DNA of 64,000 nucleotides from Streptomyces scabichelini (GCF_011045015.1 NZ_JAAKZY010000031.1:1-64000), one strand, 5' to 3'; counted from the first letter of the stretch, positions 24,719-33,465 are shown. Numbers and translations: made by a program. The notes: generated from the letters alone by a model not told the origin.

Positions 24719-25729
24719 ATGAGGCTCTGCACAACACGCCCTGCAGTGCGGCGCACCTGGATCGTGGAACTGCGTCCGCAGGCCGGCGGGCCAGTACTCG
24801 TGTGCCAGCAATGCCCTCAGAACGGCGGCCCGGTCACCGCCGCATCAGCTCGCTCAGCCGCGCTCGCCCACCTGGCCCGGCACGCCCGCTGCGATGCACT
24901 TCCGCCCCACATGCGGACGTGCCAGTGCCACGAACGCGGCTGTCGCTGGCACCCCCGCCATCGCGGCTGTACCGGCCCCATCCGGCTGCTCCTCGCCCGC
25001 GAACTCGGCGGACGGGCGTGGCGGCTGGCGGATGCCTGCACCGCCTGCGCCGGCGCCACGTCACAGGCCGCCGTGGTGCCCGACACGATTGTGGCCGCTG
25101 CGGCGCACCAGCGGTCTGTCATCCCTCGTCGGCGCGGGCGGCAGCCCAAGGGGCCGAGCGAACAGATGCGGGTACGGGAGATGCTCAGCTACCTCGCCGC
25201 TGCCTTGCCGGGCGGGACCTCGGCCGGCGCTCGCCTCGTCGCTCTGCAGTGCGCACTGCGCATGAACGTCACGGCGGAGGTTCGGTTGTCCGCAGGGCTA
25301 TTGCGCAGCCTTCGCCTGGGCAATGACCCAGCCCCCTGGCGGGAGCTGGAACAAGCACGATTGCTGTATCGGATTCCCGACTCCATCGGCACCACGGTGG
25401 TCGCCAGGCTCCTTGATGCCGCGCTGCTCGCGCAATCCCCGGCACGCCCCGACCGGCTGAGAGCGGCTGACTGGGCCCTGCGTGCTGCTCGCCCTGCGCG
25501 GGTGGGCGCGATCGGCTCGATTCCGCAGCTGGCCACCGTGTATCTCACGGCACACACGAATCCCGACGTCGATCACGGGCTGAGCGAGATGGACCGGATG
25601 GCGTACGACTGCGGACTCACTTCTACGGTGCTTCCAGGCGTGCTCGATCAACTGGTGGCAATCGGCTCCGTCAAGTCCTGGGACTGGTCTCCAGGCTCCG
25701 GAGACCTGTCCTGGACTCTGACCGGCTGA
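24719..25729 (+). CDS. Unknown protein controlled from the XRE divergent promoter
   Basis: A 336-aa protein. I chose ATG 24719 for the GGAGGAG sequence upstream; the open frame continues to 24566 through the operators. The N-terminal part has many Cys and His residues (CQQCPQNGG; HARCDALPPHMRTCQCHERGC; CTACAG), suggesting zinc binding. The rest is helical and may include a winged helix (QMRVREMLSYLAAALPGG). I do not recognise the family. Operator architecture suggests that it is kept off until a signal inactivates the XRE protein. Confidence 0.62.
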   Translation: MRLCTTRPAVRRTWIVELRPQAGGPVLVCQQCPQNGGPVTAASARSAALAHLARHARCDALPPHMRTCQCHERGCRWHPRHRGCTGPIRLLLARELGGRAWRLADACTACAGATSQAAVVPDTIVAAAAHQRSVIPRRRGRQPKGPSEQMRVREMLSYLAAALPGGTSAGARLVALQCALRMNVTAEVRLSAGLLRSLRLGNDPAPWRELEQARLLYRIPDSIGTTVVARLLDAALLAQSPARPDRLRAADWALRAARPARVGAIGSIPQLATVYLTAHTNPDVDHGLSEMDRMAYDCGLTSTVLPGVLDQLVAIGSVKSWDWSPGSGDLSWTLTG

Positions 25730-25850
25730 CGTCCCTGGGCCATCTCGGGTCGGATCAGCCCACGCTGGGATGTCAGTAATACGGGGTAACGGCAGAAGGC
25801 GGCACGAGCAGAGCAACGGCGACGATGGTTCGACGGACGAACGGCCGCCT

Positions 25851-26634
25851 TTACGTCAGAGCCTGGGCGGCGTAGAGCCCACCGAGGCCGGTGGCGAGGG
25901 TTCCCAGAAGTAGTCGTAGTGCCGTCTCGGGCAGCTTCGGCTGGAGGTGGGCTCCGAGGTAGCCGCCTATGAGTCCGCCCAAGCCGCAGGCGAGTCCGAG
26001 AAACCAGTTGGGTGCGACCTCTCCGGTTGAGGCAAGCGCCAGCAGTCCGTACGAGGCGGCACCCTACGAGGGAGGTGACGAAGGTCGAGGCGAGGGCCGC
26101 TGGCGCGACGAGGGCGACCGGCATGCCGCGGCCGACGAGGACCGGCCCCAGGATGGAACCGCCGCTGATCCTGTAGATCCCGCCCGTGAGGCCGACCATG
26201 AGCGCCAGAACACTGATGTTCCGGCCGGAGAGTTCCGAGCGGTTGCGGTTGCGGGCCGGCAGGAAGGTGCGGGTGCACAGCCACAGTCCGAGGGGGAGGA
26301 GCAACGCGGCGATCAGGAGGCGGAAGACGGCCGGCCGGGGAAGGTCGAAGACGCGGATGACGGCGCCGACGACTACGCCGGGCACCGTGCCAAGGACCAG
26401 CTGTCGGGCGAGTGGTCCGCGTAGTGCGCCGTTCTTCCGATACCGCCACAGCGCTCCCGGCCCGGCCACGACGTTGAAGAGCAGATTGGTCGGTGTGACA
26501 GAGGGGTTGGGGACGTCGAAGACGCTGAATTGGACCGGCAGCAGAAAGACGGCCCCCGACACGCCGACCGGCGCGGTCACCACCGAGATGAGCAGCCCGG
26601 CGGTCAGAGCGCCGAGCCCTGTCCACCAGTCCAT
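25851..26634 (-). pseudogene. TauE/SafE-family membrane permease with a one-base frameshift
   Basis: About 260 aa once repaired. The first part, from ATG 26634, is membrane-spanning (GALTAGLLISVVTAPVGVSG, NLLFNVVAGPGALWRYRK, LVLGTVPGVVVGAVIRVF). After TFVTSLVG near 26060 the frame breaks. The remainder, ending at the TAA at 25851-25853, continues correctly in another frame as FLGLACGLGGLIGGYLGAH and GTLATGLGGLYAAQAL. One extra G in a GGG run would explain it. It is last in the leftward arsenic operon; a sulfur or organo-arsenical anion permease is possible. It may be a real pseudogene or a sequencing error. Confidence 0.75.
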
Positions 26635-26688
26635 ACCGGCCGCCTTCCGAGTTCGCCGGGCCAGTATCGCCATGTGGCCGGGATGCGG

Positions 26689-27918
26689 TCAGCGCGGAAC
26701 CAGGGCCGGTGGGGCGGGCGCCGTCCGGAGTGCGACGACACAGGCCGTTGCGGACACGATCGCGAGGCCGGCGAACAAGTGGGGGTATCCGCCGAGAGGT
26801 GTGGCCAGGACCGCTCCGGCAAACGGGGCGAGCGCGGAGGCCAGGGTTGTGGGGGCTGCGAGGAGCCCGGACAGGCGGCCGTAGTGGGTGGTGCCCCACC
26901 GATCGGTGATGGCGGTGGCCTGCAGGAGGGTGATGTTGCCGCGGACCATGCCCGCCGCGACCGACAGGGCGACTAGTAGAGCGTAGGGGCCCGGGACGAG
27001 CGCCAGCGCAGCTGTGGTGAGGCTGCCCAGCCCGATGAGTGTGGCCGCGCGGGCAGTTGGTCCGGTGCGGCGGGTGAGGGTTGCGTAAAGGGTGCGTCCG
27101 AGGGTCTGTCCGGCGCCGCCGAGGCCGAGGGCCCAGGCGGCCTGGTTGGTGGTGAAGCCGCGTTCGAGCAAGAGGGGGACGAGGGCGACGACGACGGCGG
27201 AGACGCTGAACGCGGAGAGCGTCAGGGCTGCCGCCAGCAGCCAGAACGGTCGGCTGCGGGCCACCGTGTCTGCGCCGTCGGTGATATGGGCGGGGGTCGG
27301 CGGCGCTGTGGGCCAGGGGGCGTTCAGCGCGAGTGCGTGGGCCGGGATCGTCACGATGGCGAGGACCAAGGCCAGGACGGTGTAAGTCGCGCGCCAGGAC
27401 AGGTGGTCGGCGAGCATCGCGGTGACGGGCGCGAAGACGGTGGAGGCAAGCCCGCCGGCCAGGGTGACGATGGTGAGGGCACGGATGCGGTCGGGGCCCC
27501 ACCAGCGGGTCAGTGCGGCGAAGGCGGGCTGGTAGAAGGTGGCCGCCATCGACATCCCGGCGAGCAGCCAACCGACGGCGAAGACGACCAAGTTCGGTGC
27601 AGCGGCCACCATGAGGATGCTCAAGACGCCCAGGATGGAGCCTGCGGTCATCACGGCACGCGGGCCCCGGTGGTCGATGATCCGGCCGACACGTATCCCG
27701 GCGAACGCCGAGACCAGCAAGGCGGCGGAGAACGCGGCCGTGGTCGCCCCGACAGGCCAGCCGGTGGCCTGGACGATCTGCGGGTTCAGCACCGGGAAGG
27801 CGTAGTAGACGATGCCCCAGCTGGTGATCTGGGTGGCGCACAGGGCGGGCAGGGCGGCGCGAGCCCGCGACCGGTCCCCGGCGCCGGTCGCGGCCTCGCT
27901 GGTGTGAAGGTCGGTCAT
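26689..27918 (-). CDS. MFS efflux permease of the arsenic operon
   Basis: About 409 aa with 12 membrane segments. ATG 27918 is 7 bp after the ArsI stop; the longer open frame would run back through arsI and is rejected. The half-repeat motifs VGRIIDHRGPRA and ALTRRTGPTARA are MFS-like. Permeases next to arsI commonly export trivalent or organic arsenicals, so export of an arsenic species is a context-based guess. It is the third or fourth gene of the operon that starts at the small Cys-rich gene. Confidence 0.78.
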   Translation of the reverse strand: MTDLHTSEAATGAGDRSRARAALPALCATQITSWGIVYYAFPVLNPQIVQATGWPVGATTAAFSAALLVSAFAGIRVGRIIDHRGPRAVMTAGSILGVLSILMVAAAPNLVVFAVGWLLAGMSMAATFYQPAFAALTRWWGPDRIRALTIVTLAGGLASTVFAPVTAMLADHLSWRATYTVLALVLAIVTIPAHALALNAPWPTAPPTPAHITDGADTVARSRPFWLLAAALTLSAFSVSAVVVALVPLLLERGFTTNQAAWALGLGGAGQTLGRTLYATLTRRTGPTARAATLIGLGSLTTAALALVPGPYALLVALSVAAGMVRGNITLLQATAITDRWGTTHYGRLSGLLAAPTTLASALAPFAGAVLATPLGGYPHLFAGLAIVSATACVVALRTAPAPPALVPR

Positions 27919-27925
27919 CGTGTGG

Positions 27926-28369
27926 TCAGCAGCAGCCACTGGCCGCGGCCGGTTGGGCCGCGGTGGCGCAGCAGGTGCTGTCCGTCTGTTTGGCCAGGGT
28001 GTCGGCGTCGGCCTTGACGACGTAGACCTCCCAGGGTTCTTGGCCGGGGCCGTGGACCCACACCTTGTCCTGCAGGGCGTAACAGCAGGTGGTGTCGTTC
28101 TCCACATCTGTTGCCAGACCCTGGTCTGCCAGGCGGGTGGTGGCGGCCTGGACGGCTTCGGAGGATTCGACTTCGACGCCGAGGTGGTCCATCCGTGTGT
28201 CCTCGCCCGGCGCGCCCTCGACCAGGACGAGCTTCAGCGGGGGTTCGGCGATGGCGAAGTTGGCATAGCCCTCGCGGAGCTTGGCCGGTTCGGCGCCGAA
28301 AAGCTTGCTGTAGAAGGCGACCGAGGCCTGAAGGTCGGGGACGCGCAGGGCGAGTTGTACTCGGGACAT
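27926..28369 (-). CDS. arsI: ArsI-type C-As lyase (ArsI/CadI family dioxygenase)
   Basis: A 147-aa vicinal-oxygen-chelate protein. Likely Fe(II) ligands are Q5, H62 (MDHLGVEV) and E114 (PWEVYVV). The cysteine pair C95-C96 (TTCCYAL) is the arsenical-binding pair of ArsI. Such enzymes cleave the carbon-arsenic bond of trivalent organoarsenicals such as methylarsenite. The C-terminus adds more cysteine pairs (STCCATA and a final GCC), possibly metal-binding. ATG 28369 starts the conserved sequence; it lies 68 bp after the flavoprotein gene in the same operon. Confidence 0.9.
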   Translation of the reverse strand: MSRVQLALRVPDLQASVAFYSKLFGAEPAKLREGYANFAIAEPPLKLVLVEGAPGEDTRMDHLGVEVESSEAVQAATTRLADQGLATDVENDTTCCYALQDKVWVHGPGQEPWEVYVVKADADTLAKQTDSTCCATAAQPAAASGCC

Positions 28370-28437
28370 GACGGTGTTCCTCCTGTCGTAGGAGTCAAGC
28401 GCCCCGGCCATGTGACGGTGGGGCACCGGAGTTCAGC

Positions 28438-29829
28438 TCAGCAGCAGCCGCCGGACGAGGTCTCCTCGCCGGCAGCGGCAGCGGCTGTGATGGGGGCGCC
28501 GACGCCGATCTGTACGAGTTGCGGCGCCGGGGCGCAGCAGCCTCCGCCGTCGCTCTGTCCGGCTGCCGGGTCGTCAAAGAGACCGGCTCCGCCGCACACT
28601 CCGGTGTCGGGGAGGGTGAGTTCGACGCGGTCGGCGGATTCGATGTCGCCGGCGATGGCCGCCGTGATGGAGCGGACCTGCTCGTAGCCGGTCATGGCCA
28701 GGAAGGTGGGGGCGCGGCCGTAGGCCTTCATGCCGACCAGGTAGATGCCCTGCTCGGGGTGCGACAGTTCCTTGTGGCCGTGCGGGTAGACAGTGCCGCA
28801 GGAGTGCTGGTTGGGGTCGATGAGTGGCGCCAGCTCGGTCGGCGCCTGGAGACGCTCGTCCAGGCCGAGGCGGATCTCGGAGAGGAAGGACAGGTCGGGG
28901 CGGAAGCCGGTCAGGACGACGACCTCGTCGACCGGGTCGAGACGTCGGCCGTCCTCGCCGACGAGGATCAGCCGTCCGTCGTCCGCCCGCTCGATCGCCT
29001 CGGTGCGGAAGCCGGTGACCGCGTCGGCGTAGCCGTTGTCGACGGCGGCCTTCGCCGCGAGCCCCAGTGCGCCGCGGGCGGGCAGCTCGTCGGCTTCGCC
29101 GCCGCCGAACGTGGAGCCGCTGATGCCGCGCCGCAGGATCCACATCGCGTGCGTGCCCGGCTCGTCCTGGGCGACATCGGCGAGCGTGGCCAGCGCGGTG
29201 AACGCGGAGGCGCCGGAGCCGATGACGGCGGTGCGCCTGCCTGCGTAACGGGCGCGGACGGCCGGGTCCTTGAGGTCGGGCACTCGGTAGGTGATCCGGT
29301 CGGCCGTGGCCGTCTCCCCGAGGGCGGGCAGGCCACTCGCTCCGGCCGGGCTGGGCGTGGTCCAGGTGCCGGAGGCGTCGATGACGGCGCGCGCGAAGAT
29401 GCGCTCCTCGCGGCCGTCGTCGGTGGTGAAGTGCAGGACGAAGGGCTGGGACTCGCGGTCGGCGTCGACGATGCGGTCGCGGCCGGTGCGCGAGACACCG
29501 GTGACCTTCGCGCCGTAGCGGACGCGGTCGCCCAGGACGTCGGCCAGCGGCTGCAGGTAGTGCTCGGCCCAGTCGCCGCCGGAGGGGTAGGTGGCGGTGT
29601 CCGGCTTGGTCCAGCCGGTCGGGGCGAGCAACTTCTCGGCGGCCGGGTCGGTGAGCTCGCCCCAGGTGGAGAACAGGCGCACGTGGCTCCACCCCCGCAC
29701 CGCGGAGGCGGCGGCCGGCCCGGCTTCCAGGACCACGGGCTCGATGCCGCGCTCCACGAGGCGGGCGGCTGCGGCCAGGCCGACGGGGCCGGCTCCGATG
29801 ACGACGACGGGGAGCTGCTGCTCGCTCAT
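28438..29829 (-). CDS. FAD-dependent oxidoreductase of the arsenic operon (ArsO-like), Cys-rich tail
   Basis: A 463-aa flavoprotein. It has an FAD motif at the N-terminus (VVVIGAGPVGLAAAARL) and an NAD(P) motif in the middle (RTAVIGSGASAFTAL), in the style of flavin-containing monooxygenases. The last 50 residues are unusual: VCGGAG, GGGCCAP and a terminal GGCC, which could bind As(III). Similar genes in actinobacterial ars clusters are called arsO. The reaction is unproven; oxidation of an arsenical thiol is one possibility. It follows the small Cys-rich gene by 33 bp. Confidence 0.8.
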   Translation of the reverse strand: MSEQQLPVVVIGAGPVGLAAAARLVERGIEPVVLEAGPAAASAVRGWSHVRLFSTWGELTDPAAEKLLAPTGWTKPDTATYPSGGDWAEHYLQPLADVLGDRVRYGAKVTGVSRTGRDRIVDADRESQPFVLHFTTDDGREERIFARAVIDASGTWTTPSPAGASGLPALGETATADRITYRVPDLKDPAVRARYAGRRTAVIGSGASAFTALATLADVAQDEPGTHAMWILRRGISGSTFGGGEADELPARGALGLAAKAAVDNGYADAVTGFRTEAIERADDGRLILVGEDGRRLDPVDEVVVLTGFRPDLSFLSEIRLGLDERLQAPTELAPLIDPNQHSCGTVYPHGHKELSHPEQGIYLVGMKAYGRAPTFLAMTGYEQVRSITAAIAGDIESADRVELTLPDTGVCGGAGLFDDPAAGQSDGGGCCAPAPQLVQIGVGAPITAAAAAGEETSSGGCC

Positions 29830-29862
29830 GGTGGTCGATCTCCCTGAGTAGGTGGGGCGAAT

Positions 29863-30030
29863 TCAGCGGGTGAAGGAGAGTGCGTACTGGGTGCGCCGCT
29901 GGTGGGCCGTGGTCCGGCAGGAGCTGTCGCAGACCTGTGCGCAGCTGTCGCAGAAGCTGACGTCGGCCAGGTGGCGGGCTGTGCGGCGGGCCCGGGCGAC
30001 AGTGAAAGCGGAGCGGATCAGTGTGGTCAC
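29863..30030 (-). CDS. Small Cys-rich protein heading the arsenic operon
   Basis: A 55-aa basic protein with the cluster SFCDSCAQVCDSSC (four cysteines in CxxC-x3-C-x3-C arrangement), flanked by Arg-rich segments. It starts with GTG 30030, preceded by AGGGG at good spacing, directly opposite the divergent arsR gene, and stops 33 bp before the flavoprotein gene. Position, ribosome-binding site and cysteine spacing argue for a real gene. A role in binding As(III) or passing it to the flavoprotein or exporter is inference. Confidence 0.68.
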   Translation of the reverse strand: MTTLIRSAFTVARARRTARHLADVSFCDSCAQVCDSSCRTTAHQRRTQYALSFTR

Positions 30031-30082
30031 GACAACCCCTGTTTCGATGACTATCGATGTCTGTAGCTTGCCACTCTGTATC

Positions 30083-30092
30083 GACAGATGTC
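30083..30092. promoter_or_regulatory. Candidate ArsR operator in the divergent promoter
   Basis: The perfect palindrome GACAGATGTC lies 12 bp upstream of the arsR ATG and 53 bp from the divergent Cys-rich gene. ATCGA occurs just before it and again upstream (ATCGATGTC near 30054), so the operator may be larger. Confidence 0.5.
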
Positions 30093-30103
30093 AACATAGA
30101 CGC

Positions 30104-30469
30104 ATGTCGAAATCAGAGGTTGTGGAACTGCCGGTCCTGGAGGGCGGAGCCGCGGTGCCGTGCTGCCCGCCGATCACCGCCGGGGAACTGTCGCAGGCCG
30201 ACGCCGAGAAGATGGCCGCGATGTTCAAAGCGCTGTCTGACCCCGTGCGGCTGCGCCTGTTCTCGAAGGTCGCCTCGTATGCGGGCGGCGAAGCATGCGT
30301 CTGCGACATCTCCGACGTCGGCGTCTCCCAGCCAACCGTTTCCCACCATCTCAAGAAGCTGCGCGAGGCCGGACTGCTCACCTCGGAGCGGCGCGGGACC
30401 TGGGTCTACTACCAGGTCGCCCCGTCCGTGGTCGCCGCGATGTCCGCCATGCTCGACCTGCGCGCCTGA
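30104..30469 (+). CDS. arsR: ArsR-family repressor (first of four)
   Basis: A 121-aa ArsR/SmtB winged-helix repressor. The As(III)-site motif EACVCDISDVG overlaps the recognition region SQPTVSHHLKKLREAGLL; an extra cysteine pair, VPCCPP, lies near the N-terminus. ArsR proteins leave DNA when As(III) binds the thiols. It is divergent from the Cys-rich gene, flavoprotein, arsI and permease operon, which it should control. Confidence 0.9.
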   Translation: MSKSEVVELPVLEGGAAVPCCPPITAGELSQADAEKMAAMFKALSDPVRLRLFSKVASYAGGEACVCDISDVGVSQPTVSHHLKKLREAGLLTSERRGTWVYYQVAPSVVAAMSAMLDLRA

Positions 30470-30496
30470 TCGCAACGGGGCACTCGGCGCTGCCGG

Positions 30497-30823
30497 TCAG
30501 GCGCAGCCCGGCGGGCAGCAGCGCGCCAGGTACTGCTGGAGTGCCCCGAGCCGCTCGGCCATGGTCGCGCCGTCGGCGCGGTAGAAGACCTGCTTGCCCT
30601 CCTTGCGGGAGAGGACCAGGCCGCCGCGGCGCAGCAGGCTGAGGTGTTCCGAGGCGGTCGACGGCTTCAGCGCGCACCGCTCGGCGATCTCGCCGACGGT
30701 CAGCTCAGTGTTGCCGGCGAACTGCTGCATCACCTTCTGCCGGGTTTCGCTCGCCAGGGCCTTGAGGAAGTCGGCCGTCGCTGCGTCCACCGCGAAGCCG
30801 TCACCGCCGGTTGCCGTCACCAC
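30497..30823 (-). CDS. ArsR-family repressor with C-terminal CCPPGC
   Basis: A 108-aa winged-helix repressor: FLKALASETRQKVMQQFAG, then LTVGEIAERCALKPSTASEH, then GLVLSRKEGKQVFYRAD. It lacks the CVC motif of classical ArsR. Instead the end reads ARCCPPGCA, suggesting that the metalloid site lies at the C-terminus. It is divergent from the FAD oxidoreductase gene at 30886 with 62 bp between them and probably represses it. It is convergent with the first arsR. Confidence 0.87.
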   Translation of the reverse strand: MVTATGGDGFAVDAATADFLKALASETRQKVMQQFAGNTELTVGEIAERCALKPSTASEHLSLLRRGGLVLSRKEGKQVFYRADGATMAERLGALQQYLARCCPPGCA

Positions 30824-30885
30824 TCCCCGCCCAACACTTCGTCACTTCCCGAAACAACGACTCATTACGGAAGGTTCACGATCTC

Positions 30886-31926
30886 ATGGAACAGGCCGAC
30901 CTCATCATCATCGGCGCCGGGCAGTCCGGCCTGGCCTCAGCCGCCCTCGCCCCCCGCCACAGTTTCGCCCGCACCCTGGTCCTGGAGGCCGACGAGGCGC
31001 CGGGCGGGGCGTGGCCGCGCTACTACGACAGCCTCACCCTGTTCTCCCCGGCCCAGTACTCGTCCCTCCCGGATATGCGCTTTCCCGGCGACGGGGACCG
31101 CTACCCGACACGGGACGAGGTCGTGGACTACCTGCGCGCCTACGCCCGCCACCTGGCTGCGGAGATCCGCACCTCCACGACGGTCACCTCGATCACCCGC
31201 CAGGACGACGCCTGGTCGGTCCGCTCCGAGGACGGCCGCGAGTTCACGGCACGGGCGGTGATCACCGCGACCGGCGACTACGACACCCCGTACATCCCGG
31301 ATCTTCCCGGGCGGGCGGAGTTCACCGGCCGGGTGCTGCACGCCGCCGACTACCGCAGCCCCGGCCCGTTCGCCCGGCAGCGGGTCGTGGTGGTGGGCGG
31401 GGGCAACTCCGCGATCCAGATCGCCGCCGAGCTCGGTGAAGTCGCCGACACCACGCTGGCCACCCGGCGTCCGATCGGCTGGATGGCGCAGCGCCCGCTG
31501 GGCCGGGACCTGCACTGGTGGCTCAAGCACACCCGTCTGGACATCGCCCCGATCCGGCACTGGCTGGAAAAAGTGCCGGTCTCGGTACTGGACGACGGTC
31601 GCTACCGCGCCGCCCTGCAGGACCACGGCGTGGACCGGCGCGAGATGTTCACCCGTCTCGCTCCCGACGGCGTCGTATGGGCCGACGGCACGAAGGAAAC
31701 GGTCGACGCGGTCGTCTTCGCTACCGGCTACCGCCTCACCTTCCCCTACCTGACCGGCAGCGGAGCCCTGGACGCCCACGGCCGACCTCTGCACCGCGGC
31801 GGCATCGCCACGACCGTGCCCGGACTCGGATTCATCGGCATGGAGTTCCAGCGCAGCTTCTCCTCCAAGACCCTGCGCGGGGTCGGCCGCGACGCGACAC
31901 ACGTGCTGAGGAGGCTGCGTGGGTAG
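30886..31926 (+). CDS. FAD-dependent oxidoreductase, ArsO-like (second)
   Basis: A 346-aa flavoprotein with IIIGAGQSGLASAALA (FAD), VVVVGGGNSAIQIAAELG (NAD(P)) and VFATGYRLTFPYL, the layout of single-component flavin monooxygenases; the same type as the product of 33466-34530. ATG 30886 follows GGAAGG. It is divergent from the CCPPGC repressor. Genes of this kind accompany arsenic operons in actinobacteria and are often named arsO; the substrate is unproven. Confidence 0.82.
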   Translation: MEQADLIIIGAGQSGLASAALAPRHSFARTLVLEADEAPGGAWPRYYDSLTLFSPAQYSSLPDMRFPGDGDRYPTRDEVVDYLRAYARHLAAEIRTSTTVTSITRQDDAWSVRSEDGREFTARAVITATGDYDTPYIPDLPGRAEFTGRVLHAADYRSPGPFARQRVVVVGGGNSAIQIAAELGEVADTTLATRRPIGWMAQRPLGRDLHWWLKHTRLDIAPIRHWLEKVPVSVLDDGRYRAALQDHGVDRREMFTRLAPDGVVWADGTKETVDAVVFATGYRLTFPYLTGSGALDAHGRPLHRGGIATTVPGLGFIGMEFQRSFSSKTLRGVGRDATHVLRRLRG

Positions 31927-31959
31927 TGCTGTGTGCTCGCTGCGATGGGGCAGAGCTGC

Positions 31960-32200
31960 GGCAGTAGATGGCCTGACGCCTGCCCTCAGGCCCGCTGGTG
32001 CCGGGCGGCCAGGCAACGACGGCCGCGGTGACCGCGACGACACCGGCGAGTGCGGTATAGCCGAAGGCGTCGGCGACAGGCCCGCCCAGGAGCGGAGCGA
32101 TCAGGTAGCCCAGGATGCCGACGCCAACCAGTGCGAAGCCGGCGACCATGCCCAGCGGGGTGTCGGCGTCCGGCGCACCCCCTGCCCGCCCACGCCGTCA
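31960..32200 (-). pseudogene. Remnant of an MFS permease C-terminus
   Basis: A short reading frame encodes DTPLGMVAGFALVGVGILG, then APLLGGPVADAFGY and a closing membrane segment, like the last two helices of an MFS exporter. A stop precedes it at about 32200 and no start or upstream part exists. It is most likely debris of a permease gene lost when the cargo was rearranged. Confidence 0.5.
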
Positions 32201-32228
32201 CGGGGAGTACGGGAGCACGTCAGTTGAC

Positions 32229-32246
32229 GTTCGCCTGGATGTCACC
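32229..32246 (+). promoter_or_regulatory. Possible PHO box before the lone pstS
   Basis: GTTCGCC and TGTCACC are spaced 11 bases apart, resembling the direct 11-nt repeats (consensus GTTCACC) bound by PhoP in Streptomyces. The site is 62 bp upstream of the GTG start. Confidence 0.4.
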
Positions 32247-32307
32247 CGACCACACGAAGCATCGGTAAGCATCTATGTTCTGTTCGCGGTGACGTGAGGG
32301 GACAACG

Positions 32308-33438
32308 GTGCAAGGCCGACGTGGGGAACGTAAGAGCCGACGGAGTACTCCGACCGCCGCAGGCGGGCTGGCGTGCATGCTGCTTCTGGCGGGTTGCGGG
32401 CTCGGCGATTCAGGCGGTGTCGATGACCGTGCGTCCGCCACGCCGACGACCAACATCGACTGCGCCAAGAGCGGGAAGGTGCCCGGCTCGGGATCGACCG
32501 CCCAGGACAACGTGATGCAGTACTGGATCAAGCAGTACGAACGGGCGTGTCCGCCGGTACGGATCGCCTACAACCCCGTGGGCTCCGGTGCCGGAGTCCA
32601 CCAATTCCAGCGCGGGGACACGTCGTTCGGCGGATCCGACAGCCCGGTCAAGCCGGAAGATGCCGAGGGACTGAACGATGTGTGCTCGGGCGGCAGGATC
32701 ATCAACCTGCCCATGGTGGGCGGGCCCATCGCAGTCGGCCACAACGTGCCGGGCGTGGACGACCTCACGCTCGACGCCGCCACTCTCGCCAAGATCTTCG
32801 ACTCGCGGATCACCACCTGGAACGACCCCGCCATCCGGGAGTTGAACCCCGGCGCCGACCTGCCGTCCCTGCCCATCCAAGCCGTGCACCGCTCCGACGA
32901 CTCGGGCACGACCCAGAACTTCCAGGCGTATCTCGCGGGCGCGGCGCCCGACGTCTGGCTGCACCCGGCGGAGAAGGCATGGCAGGGCAGAGGCGGGGAC
33001 TCCGCGAACGGATCCGACGCTGTCGCTACCGACGTGAGTTCCACCAGCGGGTCGATCGGCTACTTCGAGCTGTCCTTCGCCGACGAACTCGACATCAAGA
33101 CCGTCGCCATCGATACGGGCGCGTCCGAGCCCGTCGCGGCGTCCGCGACGACCGCTTCCGCGGGCATCGCCGCCGCCGAGGTGGTCGGCACGGGCAAGGA
33201 CTTGACGCTGAAGTTCGACTACCAGACGACCGCCGAGGGTGCCTACCCGATCGTCCTGGTCAGCTACGAGCTCGTGTGCGACACGGGCAACCTGCCCGAC
33301 ACCCTGCCAGCCCTCAAGTCGTTCCTGGCCTACGCGGCCAGCGAGGAGGGCCAGAAACCACTGTCCAAGATTCACTACGCGCCGCTGCCGGAATCCGTCG
33401 CCACCGAAGTACGCGAGGTCATCAGCACCCTGAGCTGA
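32308..33438 (+). CDS. pstS: Phosphate-binding lipoprotein PstS, stand-alone copy
   Basis: A 376-aa secreted lipoprotein. The lipobox LLAGC puts the lipid on C30. The phosphate-binding loops are visible: VPGSGSTAQDN, then GSGAGVHQF, FGGSDSPVKPED and RSDDSGTTQNFQAYL. It is a high-affinity phosphate receptor anchored outside the membrane. GTG 32308 has GAGGGG upstream. It stands among arsenic genes with no transporter genes of its own and may feed the PstCAB transporter encoded at 42110-44882. A version that favours phosphate over arsenate would make sense here. Confidence 0.9.
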   Translation: MQGRRGERKSRRSTPTAAGGLACMLLLAGCGLGDSGGVDDRASATPTTNIDCAKSGKVPGSGSTAQDNVMQYWIKQYERACPPVRIAYNPVGSGAGVHQFQRGDTSFGGSDSPVKPEDAEGLNDVCSGGRIINLPMVGGPIAVGHNVPGVDDLTLDAATLAKIFDSRITTWNDPAIRELNPGADLPSLPIQAVHRSDDSGTTQNFQAYLAGAAPDVWLHPAEKAWQGRGGDSANGSDAVATDVSSTSGSIGYFELSFADELDIKTVAIDTGASEPVAASATTASAGIAAAEVVGTGKDLTLKFDYQTTAEGAYPIVLVSYELVCDTGNLPDTLPALKSFLAYAASEEGQKPLSKIHYAPLPESVATEVREVISTLS

Positions 33439-33465
33439 CATCGCCGGCATCCGACCGTGCGTGAA

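Noticed and set aside
25967..27841. Leftward 624-codon frame over the MFS and TauE/SafE genes
   Set aside because: It is a shifted frame rich in Arg, Pro and His; the membrane-protein frames are clearly the real ones.
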